Origin: Lachnospiraceae bacterium
GTDB taxonomy: Bacteria; Bacillota; Clostridia; Lachnospirales; Lachnospiraceae
Assembly (NCBI GenBank): GCA_013316825.1
Contig: WSLY01000005.1
Span: 45,592-109,591 of the forward strand
Reading direction: 5' to 3'
DNA: 64,000 nucleotides
Both the position numbers and the translations under genes were made by a program. Below, piece after piece: positions 32,338 to 40,535 of this stretch; the first letter of the stretch is position 1; the number at the start of each line of letters is the position of its first letter. The notes beneath the pieces were generated by a model. It searched no databases and had not been told where the DNA came from. It saw nothing but the letters and a program-made list of their open reading frames with translations.

Positions 32338-33369
32338 TTGGAGAAAAAGAAGGACATTAAATCCATGACTCTTAGCGAGCTTACGGCGGAAATGGAAGCG
32401 TTTTCGGAGAAGGCTTTTCGGGCAAAGCAGTGTTATGAGTGGATGCATAAGAGGCTTGCCTGCGGTTTTTCGGAAATGACGAATTTATCTAAGGATTTTC
32501 GGGAAAAATGTGGGAACAATTATGAGTATGTGATTGCCGAAACGGTGGATGTACAGGAGTCTAAGGCAGATGGAACGAAAAAATACCTGTTCCGTTTTTT
32601 AGATGGCATTATGGTAGAAAGCGTGTGGATGCGGTATAAACATGGCAATTCGGTCTGTATTTCGTCACAGGCAGGGTGCCGTATGGGCTGTCAGTTTTGT
32701 GCTTCCACGCTGGACGGGCTTACACGAAATCTGACACCATCGGAGATGCTGGAGCAGGTGTATGCGATAACAAGGCTGACAAATGAGCGGGTTTCCAATG
32801 TGGTGGTGATGGGAATGGGAGAGCCTTTAGACAATTATGACAGCCTGCTTCGTTTTATCCGGCTTTTAACAAATGAAAACGGACTGCATATCAGCCAGCG
32901 GAATATTACGGTGTCCACCTGTGGGCTGGTACCGGAAATATACAGACTGGCGGAGGAAAAACTGCAGATTACGCTGGCGCTTTCCCTTCATGCGGCGACG
33001 GACGAAAAGCGGAGGCGTATTATGCCAATCGCCAACCGCTACAGCATAAAAGAGCTGATGGAAGCGTGCGGCTGTTACTTTGAAAAGACAGGCAGGCGGA
33101 TTACGTTTGAGTACAGCCTGATGGACGGCGTCAACGATACGAAGGAGGATGCAGAACAACTTATCCTGCTGGCAAAGCCCTTTGGCTGCCACGTCAATCT
33201 GATTCCGGTGAACCCTGTCAGGGAACGGCATTTTGTCCGTTCAGACGTGGAGAAAATAGAGGCATTTAAAAATAAACTTGAAAAAAACAAAATAAATGTT
33301 ACTATAAGAAGAGAAATGGGGCGGGATATCGACGGCGCCTGCGGACAGTTAAGAAGAAGACATATATAA
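32338..33369 (+). CDS. rlmN: 23S rRNA m2A2503 / tRNA methyltransferase RlmN
   Basis: A 343-residue radical SAM methyltransferase. The cluster motif CRMGCQFC has cysteines at 114, 118 and 121; VVVMGMGEPLDNYD is near 155, and a C-terminal Cys in DGACGQLR (about 337) is the methyl-carrying residue pair partner. It methylates A2503 in the peptidyl transferase centre. TTG at 32338 is the start: AGAAAGGA is nine bases upstream and the next ATG would remove the conserved beginning. The PP2C phosphatase follows after 11 bases. Confidence 0.95.
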   Translation: MEKKKDIKSMTLSELTAEMEAFSEKAFRAKQCYEWMHKRLACGFSEMTNLSKDFREKCGNNYEYVIAETVDVQESKADGTKKYLFRFLDGIMVESVWMRYKHGNSVCISSQAGCRMGCQFCASTLDGLTRNLTPSEMLEQVYAITRLTNERVSNVVVMGMGEPLDNYDSLLRFIRLLTNENGLHISQRNITVSTCGLVPEIYRLAEEKLQITLALSLHAATDEKRRRIMPIANRYSIKELMEACGCYFEKTGRRITFEYSLMDGVNDTKEDAEQLILLAKPFGCHVNLIPVNPVRERHFVRSDVEKIEAFKNKLEKNKINVTIRREMGRDIDGACGQLRRRHI

Positions 33370-33380
33370 GTGCAAGGAGA

Positions 33381-34118
33381 ATGACGGTGTTAAAAACGTT
33401 TTCCATTACCGACATAGGAAAGAAAAGAAAACTGAATCAGGACTATGTTTATACATCCGAAAGACCTGTAGGGAATCTGCCCAATGTGTTTATTGTGGCG
33501 GATGGCATGGGAGGGCATAATGCGGGTGATTATGCTTCGAAATTTACCGTGGAAACCATCGTGGGGGAAATCGTCAATTTACCGGAGAAAAACCCTGAGC
33601 AGATTTTGAAAAAGGCGATAGAGGTTGCCAACGACAAGGTGCTTCGGATGGCGAATGAAAATCCGGACTTGGAAGGAATGGGAACTACGGTGGTTGCGGC
33701 AACCTGCATAGGAGAAGAGCTGCATGTTGCCAATGTAGGAGACTCCAGACTCTATGTGATTGGCGAGAAAATTACGCAGGTAACCAGAGATCACTCTCTT
33801 GTGGAAGAGATGATACGCATGGGCGGGATAGACAGGGCGACAGCCAGGAACCATCCGGATAAAAATATTATTACAAGGGCAATAGGAGCAGAGGAATCCA
33901 TCGACATTGATTTTTTTCATGTCGGTCTGTCAAAAGGGGATATTGTGCTGATGTGCTCGGACGGTCTGACCAATATGCTTGAAGATGAAGAAATCCGTAT
34001 GATTTTGAACGGACAGAGAGACATTGTGGAAAAAGCAGAGCAACTGGTTAAGGCAGCCAACAATAACGGCGGCAAGGATAATATAGCCGTAGTGCTTATC
34101 GAGCCGTTTGCAGAATAG
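33381..34118 (+). CDS. prpC: PP2C-type protein phosphatase (PrpC/Stp-like)
   Basis: A 245-residue Mg/Mn-dependent Ser/Thr phosphatase. Metal-binding and catalytic signatures are KRKLNQDYVY near 16, VADGMGGHNAGDYAS near 40-54, GTTVVAA near 96, VGDSRLYV near 115, TRDHSLVEEM near 133, CSDGLTNM near 195 and GGKDNIAVV near 230. It should dephosphorylate targets of the PASTA kinase encoded 56 bases downstream, including the kinase itself. This phosphatase-kinase-rsgA order is conserved in Firmicutes. Confidence 0.95.
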   Translation: MTVLKTFSITDIGKKRKLNQDYVYTSERPVGNLPNVFIVADGMGGHNAGDYASKFTVETIVGEIVNLPEKNPEQILKKAIEVANDKVLRMANENPDLEGMGTTVVAATCIGEELHVANVGDSRLYVIGEKITQVTRDHSLVEEMIRMGGIDRATARNHPDKNIITRAIGAEESIDIDFFHVGLSKGDIVLMCSDGLTNMLEDEEIRMILNGQRDIVEKAEQLVKAANNNGGKDNIAVVLIEPFAE

Positions 34119-34174
34119 TTTAGGAGTGAAGCGGTGTTGCATATGTTGCGGCAATGCCGTATGGAAGGAAAAAC

Positions 34175-36268
34175 ATGATTAAAATCGGAATGATGATTGG
34201 AGAACGTTACGAAATATTGGAAAAAATTGGAACGGGCGGCATGTCTGACGTATATAAGGCAAAGTGCCACAAGCTCAACCGTTTTGTTGCGGTAAAGGTG
34301 CTGAAGCAGGAATTTTCAGAAAATGCCAATTTTGTATCCAAGTTCCGTGTGGAGGCACAGGCGGCAGCAGGGCTTATGCATCCCAATATTGTGAACGTAT
34401 ATGATGTCGGGGAAGAAAACGGCATTTACTACATTGTAATGGAGCTGGTCGAGGGGATTACCCTGAAAAAGTACATTGAAAAGAAGGCAAGGCTCTCCTA
34501 CAAGGAAGCAGTCAGCATTGCCATTCAGGTATCCTTGGGGATAGAGGCGGCACATAACAATCATATCATTCACAGGGATATCAAGCCCCAGAACATTATT
34601 ATTTCCAAAGAGGGAAAGGTAAAGGTAACGGACTTTGGCATTGCCAAGGCAGCAACCAGCAATACCATCACCTCCAACGTCATGGGTTCCGTTCATTATA
34701 CCTCGCCTGAGCAGGCAAGGGGCGGTTACAGTGATGAGAAAAGCGATATCTATTCTCTGGGTATCACGATGTTTGAGATGCTGACAGGGCGCGTGCCGTT
34801 TAACGGGGAAACCACGGTGGCGATTGCCATCAAGCATATTCAGGAAGAAATACCAAGCCCCAAGGATTTCGTGCCGGAAATTCCGGCAGGGGTAGAGTTA
34901 ATTGTCTTAAAATGCTGTCAGAAAAGCCCTGACAGAAGATATCAGTCCATGGCGGAGCTGATAGAGGATTTGAAGCAGTCCCTTATCAATCCGGAGGATA
35001 CCTTTGTGGTGTTCAACGATCCGGATGAAGATGCAGCAACAAGGTTTATCTCAGAAAATGAAATGGCGCAGATAAAGCGGCAGTCGGACCGCAGGGATTA
35101 TATGGAAGAGACGCTGCGCTTAAAAAACGATACGGAGATGATAGAAGAGGACGAGTATCCCGAGGAGGAGTACGAAGACGGTTACGACCCCAAGATGGAA
35201 AAGATTACCACAATTCTTGCTGTGGTGGCAGGTCTGATTATCTGCTGTGTCATTATCTATTTTGTAGGGAAAATTACTGGTATCTTTGGATTTGGCGGGG
35301 AGGAAAAAGGAACGCCGACAACGGAAGAGAGTACCATGGAAAGCGAAACGGTACCTATGATAAGGGTGTCCGGCATGTCCGTAGCCGAGGCGCAGAAGCA
35401 GCTTCGGGAGATGGGGCTTCTGACGGAGTTAAATTATGTGGAGTCAGAGGCTTATGAGCAGAATATTGTAATCAGCGCGGATATTACGGAGGGAACTTCC
35501 GTGAAAAAGGGGACCACGGTAACGCTTACGGTCAGCGCCGGTACGGAAGGCAGAGAAGTGCCGAATGTGGTAGGACGTTCCTACGAGGATGCAGCCAATC
35601 AGCTTGCGGGACAAGGCTTTGTTGTCAATAAGACGGAAAGTTATTCTGCAGACGTGGAAAAGGGAAATGTCATTTCCCAAAGTCCTGTGGGAGGAAAAGC
35701 CCCCATCGGTTCCGTTATAACAGTGAATGTCAGTCTGGGGCAGGAGGACAATAAGGTAAGAGTGCCTGAGCTGCTGGGAAAACCGGAGGACGAGGCTGTG
35801 GCAAAGCTGATTGAAGCGGGACTTACCGTATCCACAAGTGAGGTGTATTCCAACGAGTATGAGCAGGGACTGGTGTGCTACCAAAGCTATTCTTACGGCT
35901 CCTATGTAGAGCCCGGTACAACGGTGGAAATTAAGGTCAGTCTTGGTTCGGAAACTGTCACGTACAAATATAATGCCAGTATCGAGGGCCCTACGCCGGA
36001 GGAGGCGCCGGATTATGTTGTGGGAACCTCAGTGGGTGTGACAATCGTGGCGGATAACGGCAAGGTACTTTTGGATACCACGACGACGACATTCCCGCTG
36101 GCAGCCAATCATAATGGAATTCCTTCCCCTAAGGGAATGATTACTTTCACCTATACGGTGACGACGCCTGCCACTACCACCACCAACGAATCGGGGGAGA
36201 TTGTGACAATTCCCGGGACGACCGAGAGCAGGAGCTTTACGAGAGCGGTAGAGTTTGTGAAAGAATAA
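34175..36268 (+). CDS. prkC: PASTA-domain Ser/Thr protein kinase (PrkC/PknB-like)
   Basis: A 697-residue membrane kinase. The kinase domain (about 12-275) has the glycine loop GTGGMSDVY, VAVKVL with the ATP-binding lysine, catalytic HRDIKPQNI and metal-binding DFG. An acidic linker precedes a single membrane segment (about 343-365). Three extracellular PASTA repeats (about 390-590) bind muropeptides or lipid II. A further ~100-residue Thr-rich C-terminal region follows. It couples wall status to division, and in spore formers to germination. The ATG at 34175 has AAGGAA just upstream; an ATG at 34154 is an alternative. Confidence 0.95.
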   Translation: MIKIGMMIGERYEILEKIGTGGMSDVYKAKCHKLNRFVAVKVLKQEFSENANFVSKFRVEAQAAAGLMHPNIVNVYDVGEENGIYYIVMELVEGITLKKYIEKKARLSYKEAVSIAIQVSLGIEAAHNNHIIHRDIKPQNIIISKEGKVKVTDFGIAKAATSNTITSNVMGSVHYTSPEQARGGYSDEKSDIYSLGITMFEMLTGRVPFNGETTVAIAIKHIQEEIPSPKDFVPEIPAGVELIVLKCCQKSPDRRYQSMAELIEDLKQSLINPEDTFVVFNDPDEDAATRFISENEMAQIKRQSDRRDYMEETLRLKNDTEMIEEDEYPEEEYEDGYDPKMEKITTILAVVAGLIICCVIIYFVGKITGIFGFGGEEKGTPTTEESTMESETVPMIRVSGMSVAEAQKQLREMGLLTELNYVESEAYEQNIVISADITEGTSVKKGTTVTLTVSAGTEGREVPNVVGRSYEDAANQLAGQGFVVNKTESYSADVEKGNVISQSPVGGKAPIGSVITVNVSLGQEDNKVRVPELLGKPEDEAVAKLIEAGLTVSTSEVYSNEYEQGLVCYQSYSYGSYVEPGTTVEIKVSLGSETVTYKYNASIEGPTPEEAPDYVVGTSVGVTIVADNGKVLLDTTTTTFPLAANHNGIPSPKGMITFTYTVTTPATTTTNESGEIVTIPGTTESRSFTRAVEFVKE

Positions 36269-36286
36269 GGGGAATGCGAAAACGGT

Positions 36287-37162
36287 ATGCAGGGAAAAAT
36301 AGTAAAAGGAATTGCAGGCTTCTATTATGTGCATGTGAAGGATAAAGGCGTCTATGAATGTAAAGCGAGGGGCATTTTCCGCAAGGAAAATGTAAAACCG
36401 TTAGTTGGCGACGAGGTAGAAATCGACATTTTGCAGGAGGCGGGGCAGAAGGGAAATATCAAGCTGCTGCTCCCCAGAAGAAATGAACTGGTGCGTCCTA
36501 ATGTTGCCAATATCGATCAGGCGCTTGTTATCTTTTCCATGGCAAAGCCTGCGCCCAGCTTAAATCTTTTAGATCGCTTTCTGGTTATGATGGGACAAAA
36601 AGAACTGCCCTGCATCATTTGTTTTAACAAGAAGGATATTGCAGAAGAAGGGGAAGAAGAAAAATTGAGAGAAGCTTACAGGGACTGTGGCTGCAGGCTT
36701 CTTTTTGTGAGCGCGAAAAGAAAAGAGGGTATGGAAGCGCTGCGCGCGCTTTTAGCGCAGAAGACGACGACCGTAGCAGGACCGAGCGGCGTGGGAAAGT
36801 CTTCGTTGGTAAACTGTCTGCAAAAATCCTCCGTCATGGAAACCGGAGAAATCAGTGCAAAGATTGAGAGAGGGAAGCATACCACCAGACATGCCCAGCT
36901 GCTTTTTTCGGAGGATGGAACCTACCTGATGGATACGCCGGGTTTTAGTTCTCTGTCGCTTTTTGATTTGGAGAAGGAGGAGCTTTCGGCCTATTATCCG
37001 GAATTTGCACCGCATACAGATGGCTGCCGCTTTCGCGGCTGTGTACATATAAGCGAGCCGGTATGCGGCGTAAAGGAAGCATTGGAAAAAGGGCAAATCA
37101 GCCGTGTCCGGTATGAAAATTACAGAATGCTGTTTGAGGAGTTGAAAGGAAGGAGAAAATAG
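36287..37162 (+). CDS. rsgA: Ribosome small subunit-dependent GTPase RsgA
   Basis: A 291-residue circularly permuted GTPase for 30S maturation. The OB-fold is N-terminal (about 1-65). G motifs occur in permuted order: NKKD (G4) near 112, SAKR (G5) near 142, the P-loop GPSGVGKSSL near 165 and DTPGFSS (G3) near 215. A C-terminal zinc knuckle has CRFRGCVHISEPVC near 245-258. It lies four bases before ychF and 18 after prkC. The kinase may regulate it, as reported for its relatives. Confidence 0.95.
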   Translation: MQGKIVKGIAGFYYVHVKDKGVYECKARGIFRKENVKPLVGDEVEIDILQEAGQKGNIKLLLPRRNELVRPNVANIDQALVIFSMAKPAPSLNLLDRFLVMMGQKELPCIICFNKKDIAEEGEEEKLREAYRDCGCRLLFVSAKRKEGMEALRALLAQKTTTVAGPSGVGKSSLVNCLQKSSVMETGEISAKIERGKHTTRHAQLLFSEDGTYLMDTPGFSSLSLFDLEKEELSAYYPEFAPHTDGCRFRGCVHISEPVCGVKEALEKGQISRVRYENYRMLFEELKGRRK

Positions 37163-37166
37163 AAAA

Positions 37167-38264
37167 ATGAAACTAGGAATCGTGGGACTGCCAAACGTAG
37201 GAAAGAGTACTCTGTTTAATTCACTGACAAAGGCGGGAGCAGAATCAGCAAATTACCCCTTCTGCACCATAGACCCTAACGTGGGTATTGTTGCAGTGCC
37301 GGACGAGCGTCTGAAGCTTTTGGGCGATATGTATCATTCTAAGAAGGTGACGCCGGCTGTAATTGAATTTGTGGATATTGCGGGGCTTGTGAAAGGGGCT
37401 TCCAAGGGAGAAGGTCTGGGCAACCAGTTCCTCAGCAATATCAGGGAGGTGGACGCCATCATACATGTGGTGCGCTGCTTTGAGGATGCAAACGTGGTAC
37501 ATGTGGACGGAAGCGTGAATCCGTTACGGGACATCGAGACTATCAATTTGGAGCTTATTTTTTCTGATTTGGAAATACTGGAGCGGAGAATTGCAAAGGT
37601 GTCAAAAGGCGCGCGGATGGATAAGGGGCTTGCGAAGGAGCTGGCTCTTTTGGAACAGATTAAGGCACATCTGGAGAGTGGCAGAATGGCAAAGAGTCTT
37701 GTGATAGAGGACGAGGATGATGCAGAGCTGCTTAAAAGCTATAATCTGCTGACCTATAAACCCGTTATCTATGCGGCGAATGTGTCGGAGGACGAGCTTG
37801 CCGACGACGGTGCTGGGAATGCGGGCGTAGCGGCAGTCAGGGAATTTGCGGCGGGTGAGGATAGCGAGGTCTTTGTGATTTGCGCGCAGATAGAGCAGGA
37901 GATTGCCGAGTTAGAGGATGATGAAAAAGCGGTTTTTTTAGAGGACATGGGGCTTTCGGAATCAGGACTTGAAAAACTGATAAAGGCAAGCTACCGCCTG
38001 TTGGGGCTTATCAGCTATTTGACGGCAGGAGAGGACGAGACCCGGGCATGGACCATTCGGGTAGGAACCAAAGCGCCGCAGGCGGCAGGAAAAATTCATA
38101 CGGATTTTGAAAGAGGATTTATCAAGGCGGAGGTTGTCAACTATAAGGACCTTTTAGAGCAGGGCTCTCTTTCCGCGGCAAGGGAAAAGGGATTAGTCGG
38201 CATGGAGGGCAGGGACTATGTGGTAAAGGATGGCGATGTGATTTTGTTCCGCTTTAATGTATAA
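37167..38264 (+). CDS. ychF: Redox-regulated ATPase YchF (Obg family)
   Basis: A 365-residue Obg-family P-loop protein that prefers ATP. The P-loop is GLPNVGKSTLFNSLT (about 7-20); DIAGLVKGAS near 70 is the switch II; a coiled region spans ~125-165; the C-terminal TGS domain (about 280-363) includes TRAWTIRVG and KDGDVILFRFNV. Members bind ribosomes and respond to oxidative stress. The gene closes the rsmB-to-ychF run; a strong terminator follows. Confidence 0.95.
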   Translation: MKLGIVGLPNVGKSTLFNSLTKAGAESANYPFCTIDPNVGIVAVPDERLKLLGDMYHSKKVTPAVIEFVDIAGLVKGASKGEGLGNQFLSNIREVDAIIHVVRCFEDANVVHVDGSVNPLRDIETINLELIFSDLEILERRIAKVSKGARMDKGLAKELALLEQIKAHLESGRMAKSLVIEDEDDAELLKSYNLLTYKPVIYAANVSEDELADDGAGNAGVAAVREFAAGEDSEVFVICAQIEQEIAELEDDEKAVFLEDMGLSESGLEKLIKASYRLLGLISYLTAGEDETRAWTIRVGTKAPQAAGKIHTDFERGFIKAEVVNYKDLLEQGSLSAAREKGLVGMEGRDYVVKDGDVILFRFNV

Positions 38265-38320
38265 GAAAAAAGAACATGAGTTCGATTAAACGATAAAAAC
38301 TATATTATGTAGCAAAGAAA

Positions 38321-38355
38321 AGAGCTGGTACAACATGTTGTACCGGCTCTTTTTT
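38321..38355 (+). terminator. Strong intrinsic terminator before dcw cluster
   Basis: AGAGCTGGTACAAC pairs with GTTGTACCGGCTCT (38321-38350; one G-U pair) and is followed by T5. It separates the ychF run from the mraZ promoter. Confidence 0.9.
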
Positions 38356-38401
38356 CGTCGTAAAAAGGCGCAATTTTTTTGTGTAAATCACTTGAATGTA
38401 C

Positions 38402-38430
38402 TTGCTAAACGGCTTTCTTTAGTATAAAAT
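38402..38430 (+). promoter_or_regulatory. Promoter of the dcw operon
   Basis: TTGCTA at 38402-38407 and TAAAAT at 38425-38430 with a 17-bp spacer. The start point would fall at about 38437, immediately in front of the MraZ boxes. Confidence 0.65.
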
Positions 38431-38437
38431 CATTATG

Positions 38438-38474
38438 AAAGTGGTTAAAAGTGGCGCTAGGTGGTTGAAAGTGG
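38438..38474 (+). promoter_or_regulatory. MraZ operator: four 10-bp-phased repeats
   Basis: AAAGTGG recurs at 38438-38444, 38448-38454, 38458-38464 (as TAGGTGG) and 38468-38474, exactly ten bases apart. Known MraZ sites are GTGG-type direct repeats on one helix face, and mraZ is the next gene. The boxes lie at about +1 to +38, so bound MraZ should block elongation or promoter escape. Confidence 0.9.
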
Positions 38475-38526
38475 TGATAAAAGCGTGCTTTTTGTGGCAG
38501 ACTACTTTTGAAGGCGGGTGATTGCA

Positions 38527-38961
38527 ATGTTCATGGGTGAATACAATCATACGATAGACGCAAAGAGCAGGTTGATTATCCCTTCTAAGTTCCGTGAGAC
38601 ACTTGGAGACGAGTTTGTGGTAACGAAGGGGCTGGACGGCTGCTTATTTGTGTTTGACAACACCGAATGGACCGCTTTTGAAGAAAAGCTGAAAAAGTTA
38701 CCCTCCCTGACAAATCCGGATGTACGTAAATTTATTCGTTTTTTCATGGCGGGCGCAACGGCTGTGGAGGTGGACAAGCAGGGAAGAATCCTGATTCCTG
38801 CAAGCTTAAAGGACTTTGCAGCGCTTTTAAAGGATGTTGTACTGATTGGCGTCGGCAGCCGTGTGGAAATTTGGAGTAAGGAAAGATACGAAGGAACGGT
38901 TACCTATGACGATATGGAAGAGATTGCAATGCACATGTCTGAATTAGGACTTGGAATCTGA
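38527..38961 (+). CDS. mraZ: Transcriptional regulator MraZ
   Basis: A 144-residue protein with two AbrB-like SpoVT halves: [22 protein letters not shown] (two motifs around residues 2-23, split by the DAKSR signature) and [15 protein letters not shown] near 81-95. Oligomeric MraZ binds GTGG repeats and represses the dcw operon. The ATG at 38527 was chosen over a GTG at 38518 because AAGGCGG precedes it and the protein then starts like other members. Its likely operator lies 53-89 bases upstream. Confidence 0.96.
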   Translation: MFMGEYNHTIDAKSRLIIPSKFRETLGDEFVVTKGLDGCLFVFDNTEWTAFEEKLKKLPSLTNPDVRKFIRFFMAGATAVEVDKQGRILIPASLKDFAALLKDVVLIGVGSRVEIWSKERYEGTVTYDDMEEIAMHMSELGLGI

Positions 38962-39008
38962 CGCGGGCAGGCACCCTCCGGGAAGCCGGCGGGAAAGGCA
39001 CAAAGGTT

Positions 39009-39941
39009 ATGGCATTTTCGCATTATTCGGTATTACTGGAAGAAACCATTACAAATCTGCAGGTAAAGGCAAATGGCATTTATGTGGACGGTACGCTGGG
39101 CGGCGGCGGACATGCCATGGAAGTGGCGAAGCGTCTGACAAACGGTGGAAAGCTTTTTGGCATAGATCAGGACGATGACGCGCTGAAAGCGGCAGAGGAG
39201 AGGCTTTCTTCATATAAGGACAGAATTACCTTTGTGCGAAGCAACTACTGTAATATGCGTGAGGTGCTCACGCAGTACGGTATAGCGCAGGTAGACGGCA
39301 TTCTCTTAGACCTTGGTGTTTCCTCTTACCAGCTCGACACACAGGAAAGGGGTTTTTCCTATCGTTTTGACACAAGGCTGGATATGCGGATGGACAGGCG
39401 GCAGACACTTACTGCCGAGACGATTGTCAACGGCTATACGGAAGCGGAGCTGTACCGGATAATACGAGATTACGGAGAAGAACAGTTTGCAAAAAACATA
39501 GCAAAACATATTGTAAAATACAGAGAAAAAAAACAGGTTGAGACAACGGGTGAGTTAAATGAAATTATAAAAGCAGCTATTCCGGCTAAGATGCGCCAGA
39601 ATGGACATCCTTCCAAACGGACTTTTCAGGCAATCCGCATCGAGTGTAACAGGGAGCTGGAAGTCCTGAGGGATTCATTAGACATGATGATAGAAATGCT
39701 TCATACAGGGGGAAGGCTTTGTATTATCACGTTTCACTCATTGGAGGACAGGCTGGTGAAGGCGGCGTTTAGAAGACAGGAAAATCCTTGTACCTGTCCG
39801 CCGGAATTTCCGGTCTGCGTATGTGGGAAAAAGCCGCAGGGCAGGGTTGTGACGAGAAAACCGATTTTGCCGTCGGAGGAGGAATTGAGGGAAAACAGCC
39901 GCTCAAAAAGCGCCAAGCTGAGAGTATTTGAAAAGAAATGA
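39009..39941 (+). CDS. rsmH: 16S rRNA m4C1402 N4-methyltransferase
   Basis: A 310-residue SAM methyltransferase (MraW). [10 protein letters not shown] near the N terminus, the SAM loop [12 protein letters not shown] near 25-37, [11 protein letters not shown] near 100 and the C-terminal [14 protein letters not shown] near 245 are diagnostic. It methylates N4 of C1402 in 16S rRNA. It is the standard second gene of the dcw cluster, 47 bases after mraZ and 10 before ftsL. The C-terminal [13 protein letters not shown] stretch is cysteine-rich, as in other clostridial members. Confidence 0.96.
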   Translation: MAFSHYSVLLEETITNLQVKANGIYVDGTLGGGGHAMEVAKRLTNGGKLFGIDQDDDALKAAEERLSSYKDRITFVRSNYCNMREVLTQYGIAQVDGILLDLGVSSYQLDTQERGFSYRFDTRLDMRMDRRQTLTAETIVNGYTEAELYRIIRDYGEEQFAKNIAKHIVKYREKKQVETTGELNEIIKAAIPAKMRQNGHPSKRTFQAIRIECNRELEVLRDSLDMMIEMLHTGGRLCIITFHSLEDRLVKAAFRRQENPCTCPPEFPVCVCGKKPQGRVVTRKPILPSEEELRENSRSKSAKLRVFEKK

Positions 39942-39951
39942 GGGTAGTAAT

Positions 39952-40416
39952 ATGGCAGGAGGTCAGAGAAGACAGACATATCGATACATAGAGGGAAACA
40001 CGGCAAGAAAGCTGGATGTAAGACGCGCAATGGAGGAAGAGCCGCGCAAAAAGCTGAGCAATGAGACGCGAAAGAACCGCGACAGGGCATATTACATGAA
40101 TTTTGGGTATGTTATATTTTTGGCGGCGGCACTCTGTATTGCGGCTTATGTGCTGATTGGATTTATCAGACTGCAGGCAGATTTGACGGCACAGGTGGAG
40201 CAGATAGCCACGTTAGAGAACAGGCTTAACAATATGAGGCTTGCCAATGACGAAGAATTGGTGCGTATCAACAGCAGCATAGACTTAGAGGAAATACGGC
40301 GGATTGCCATTGGCGAGCTGGGCATGGTTTATGCAACGGAGGGACAGATTATTAACTATGCCAATGAGGGTAGTGATTATGTACGCCAGTTCGGTGACAT
40401 ACCCGGGCAAAAATAA
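39952..40416 (+). CDS. ftsL: Cell division protein FtsL-like
   Basis: A 154-residue bitopic protein. A basic cytoplasmic N-terminal part (about 1-45) is followed by one membrane helix (about 47-70, GYVIFLAAALCIAAYVLIGF) and a short coiled coil (about 72-105) with a leucine-zipper-like pattern. Sequence conservation in FtsL is low, so the call rests on topology, size and position between rsmH and the PBP genes. It should form the FtsQ/DivIB-FtsL-DivIC complex at the septum. The ATG at 39952 follows GAGGG; an in-frame TTG at 39928 lies within rsmH. Confidence 0.82.
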   Translation: MAGGQRRQTYRYIEGNTARKLDVRRAMEEEPRKKLSNETRKNRDRAYYMNFGYVIFLAAALCIAAYVLIGFIRLQADLTAQVEQIATLENRLNNMRLANDEELVRINSSIDLEEIRRIAIGELGMVYATEGQIINYANEGSDYVRQFGDIPGQK

Positions 40417-40535
40417 AGCAATAAGCACGGCTTTATTGCTTTGGAAACAAGAACTGTGCAGCATTGCAATCGCAGATGAGGTGCATGGAGCAGCACGGAT
40501 GGGAGCAGGTTTTGGAAAGACAAGACAGGAAAGGC

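Noticed and set aside
38438..38474. CRISPR-like short repeat array
   Set aside because: Repeats are 10 bp apart with 3-bp variable positions and lie in front of mraZ; they fit the MraZ operator.
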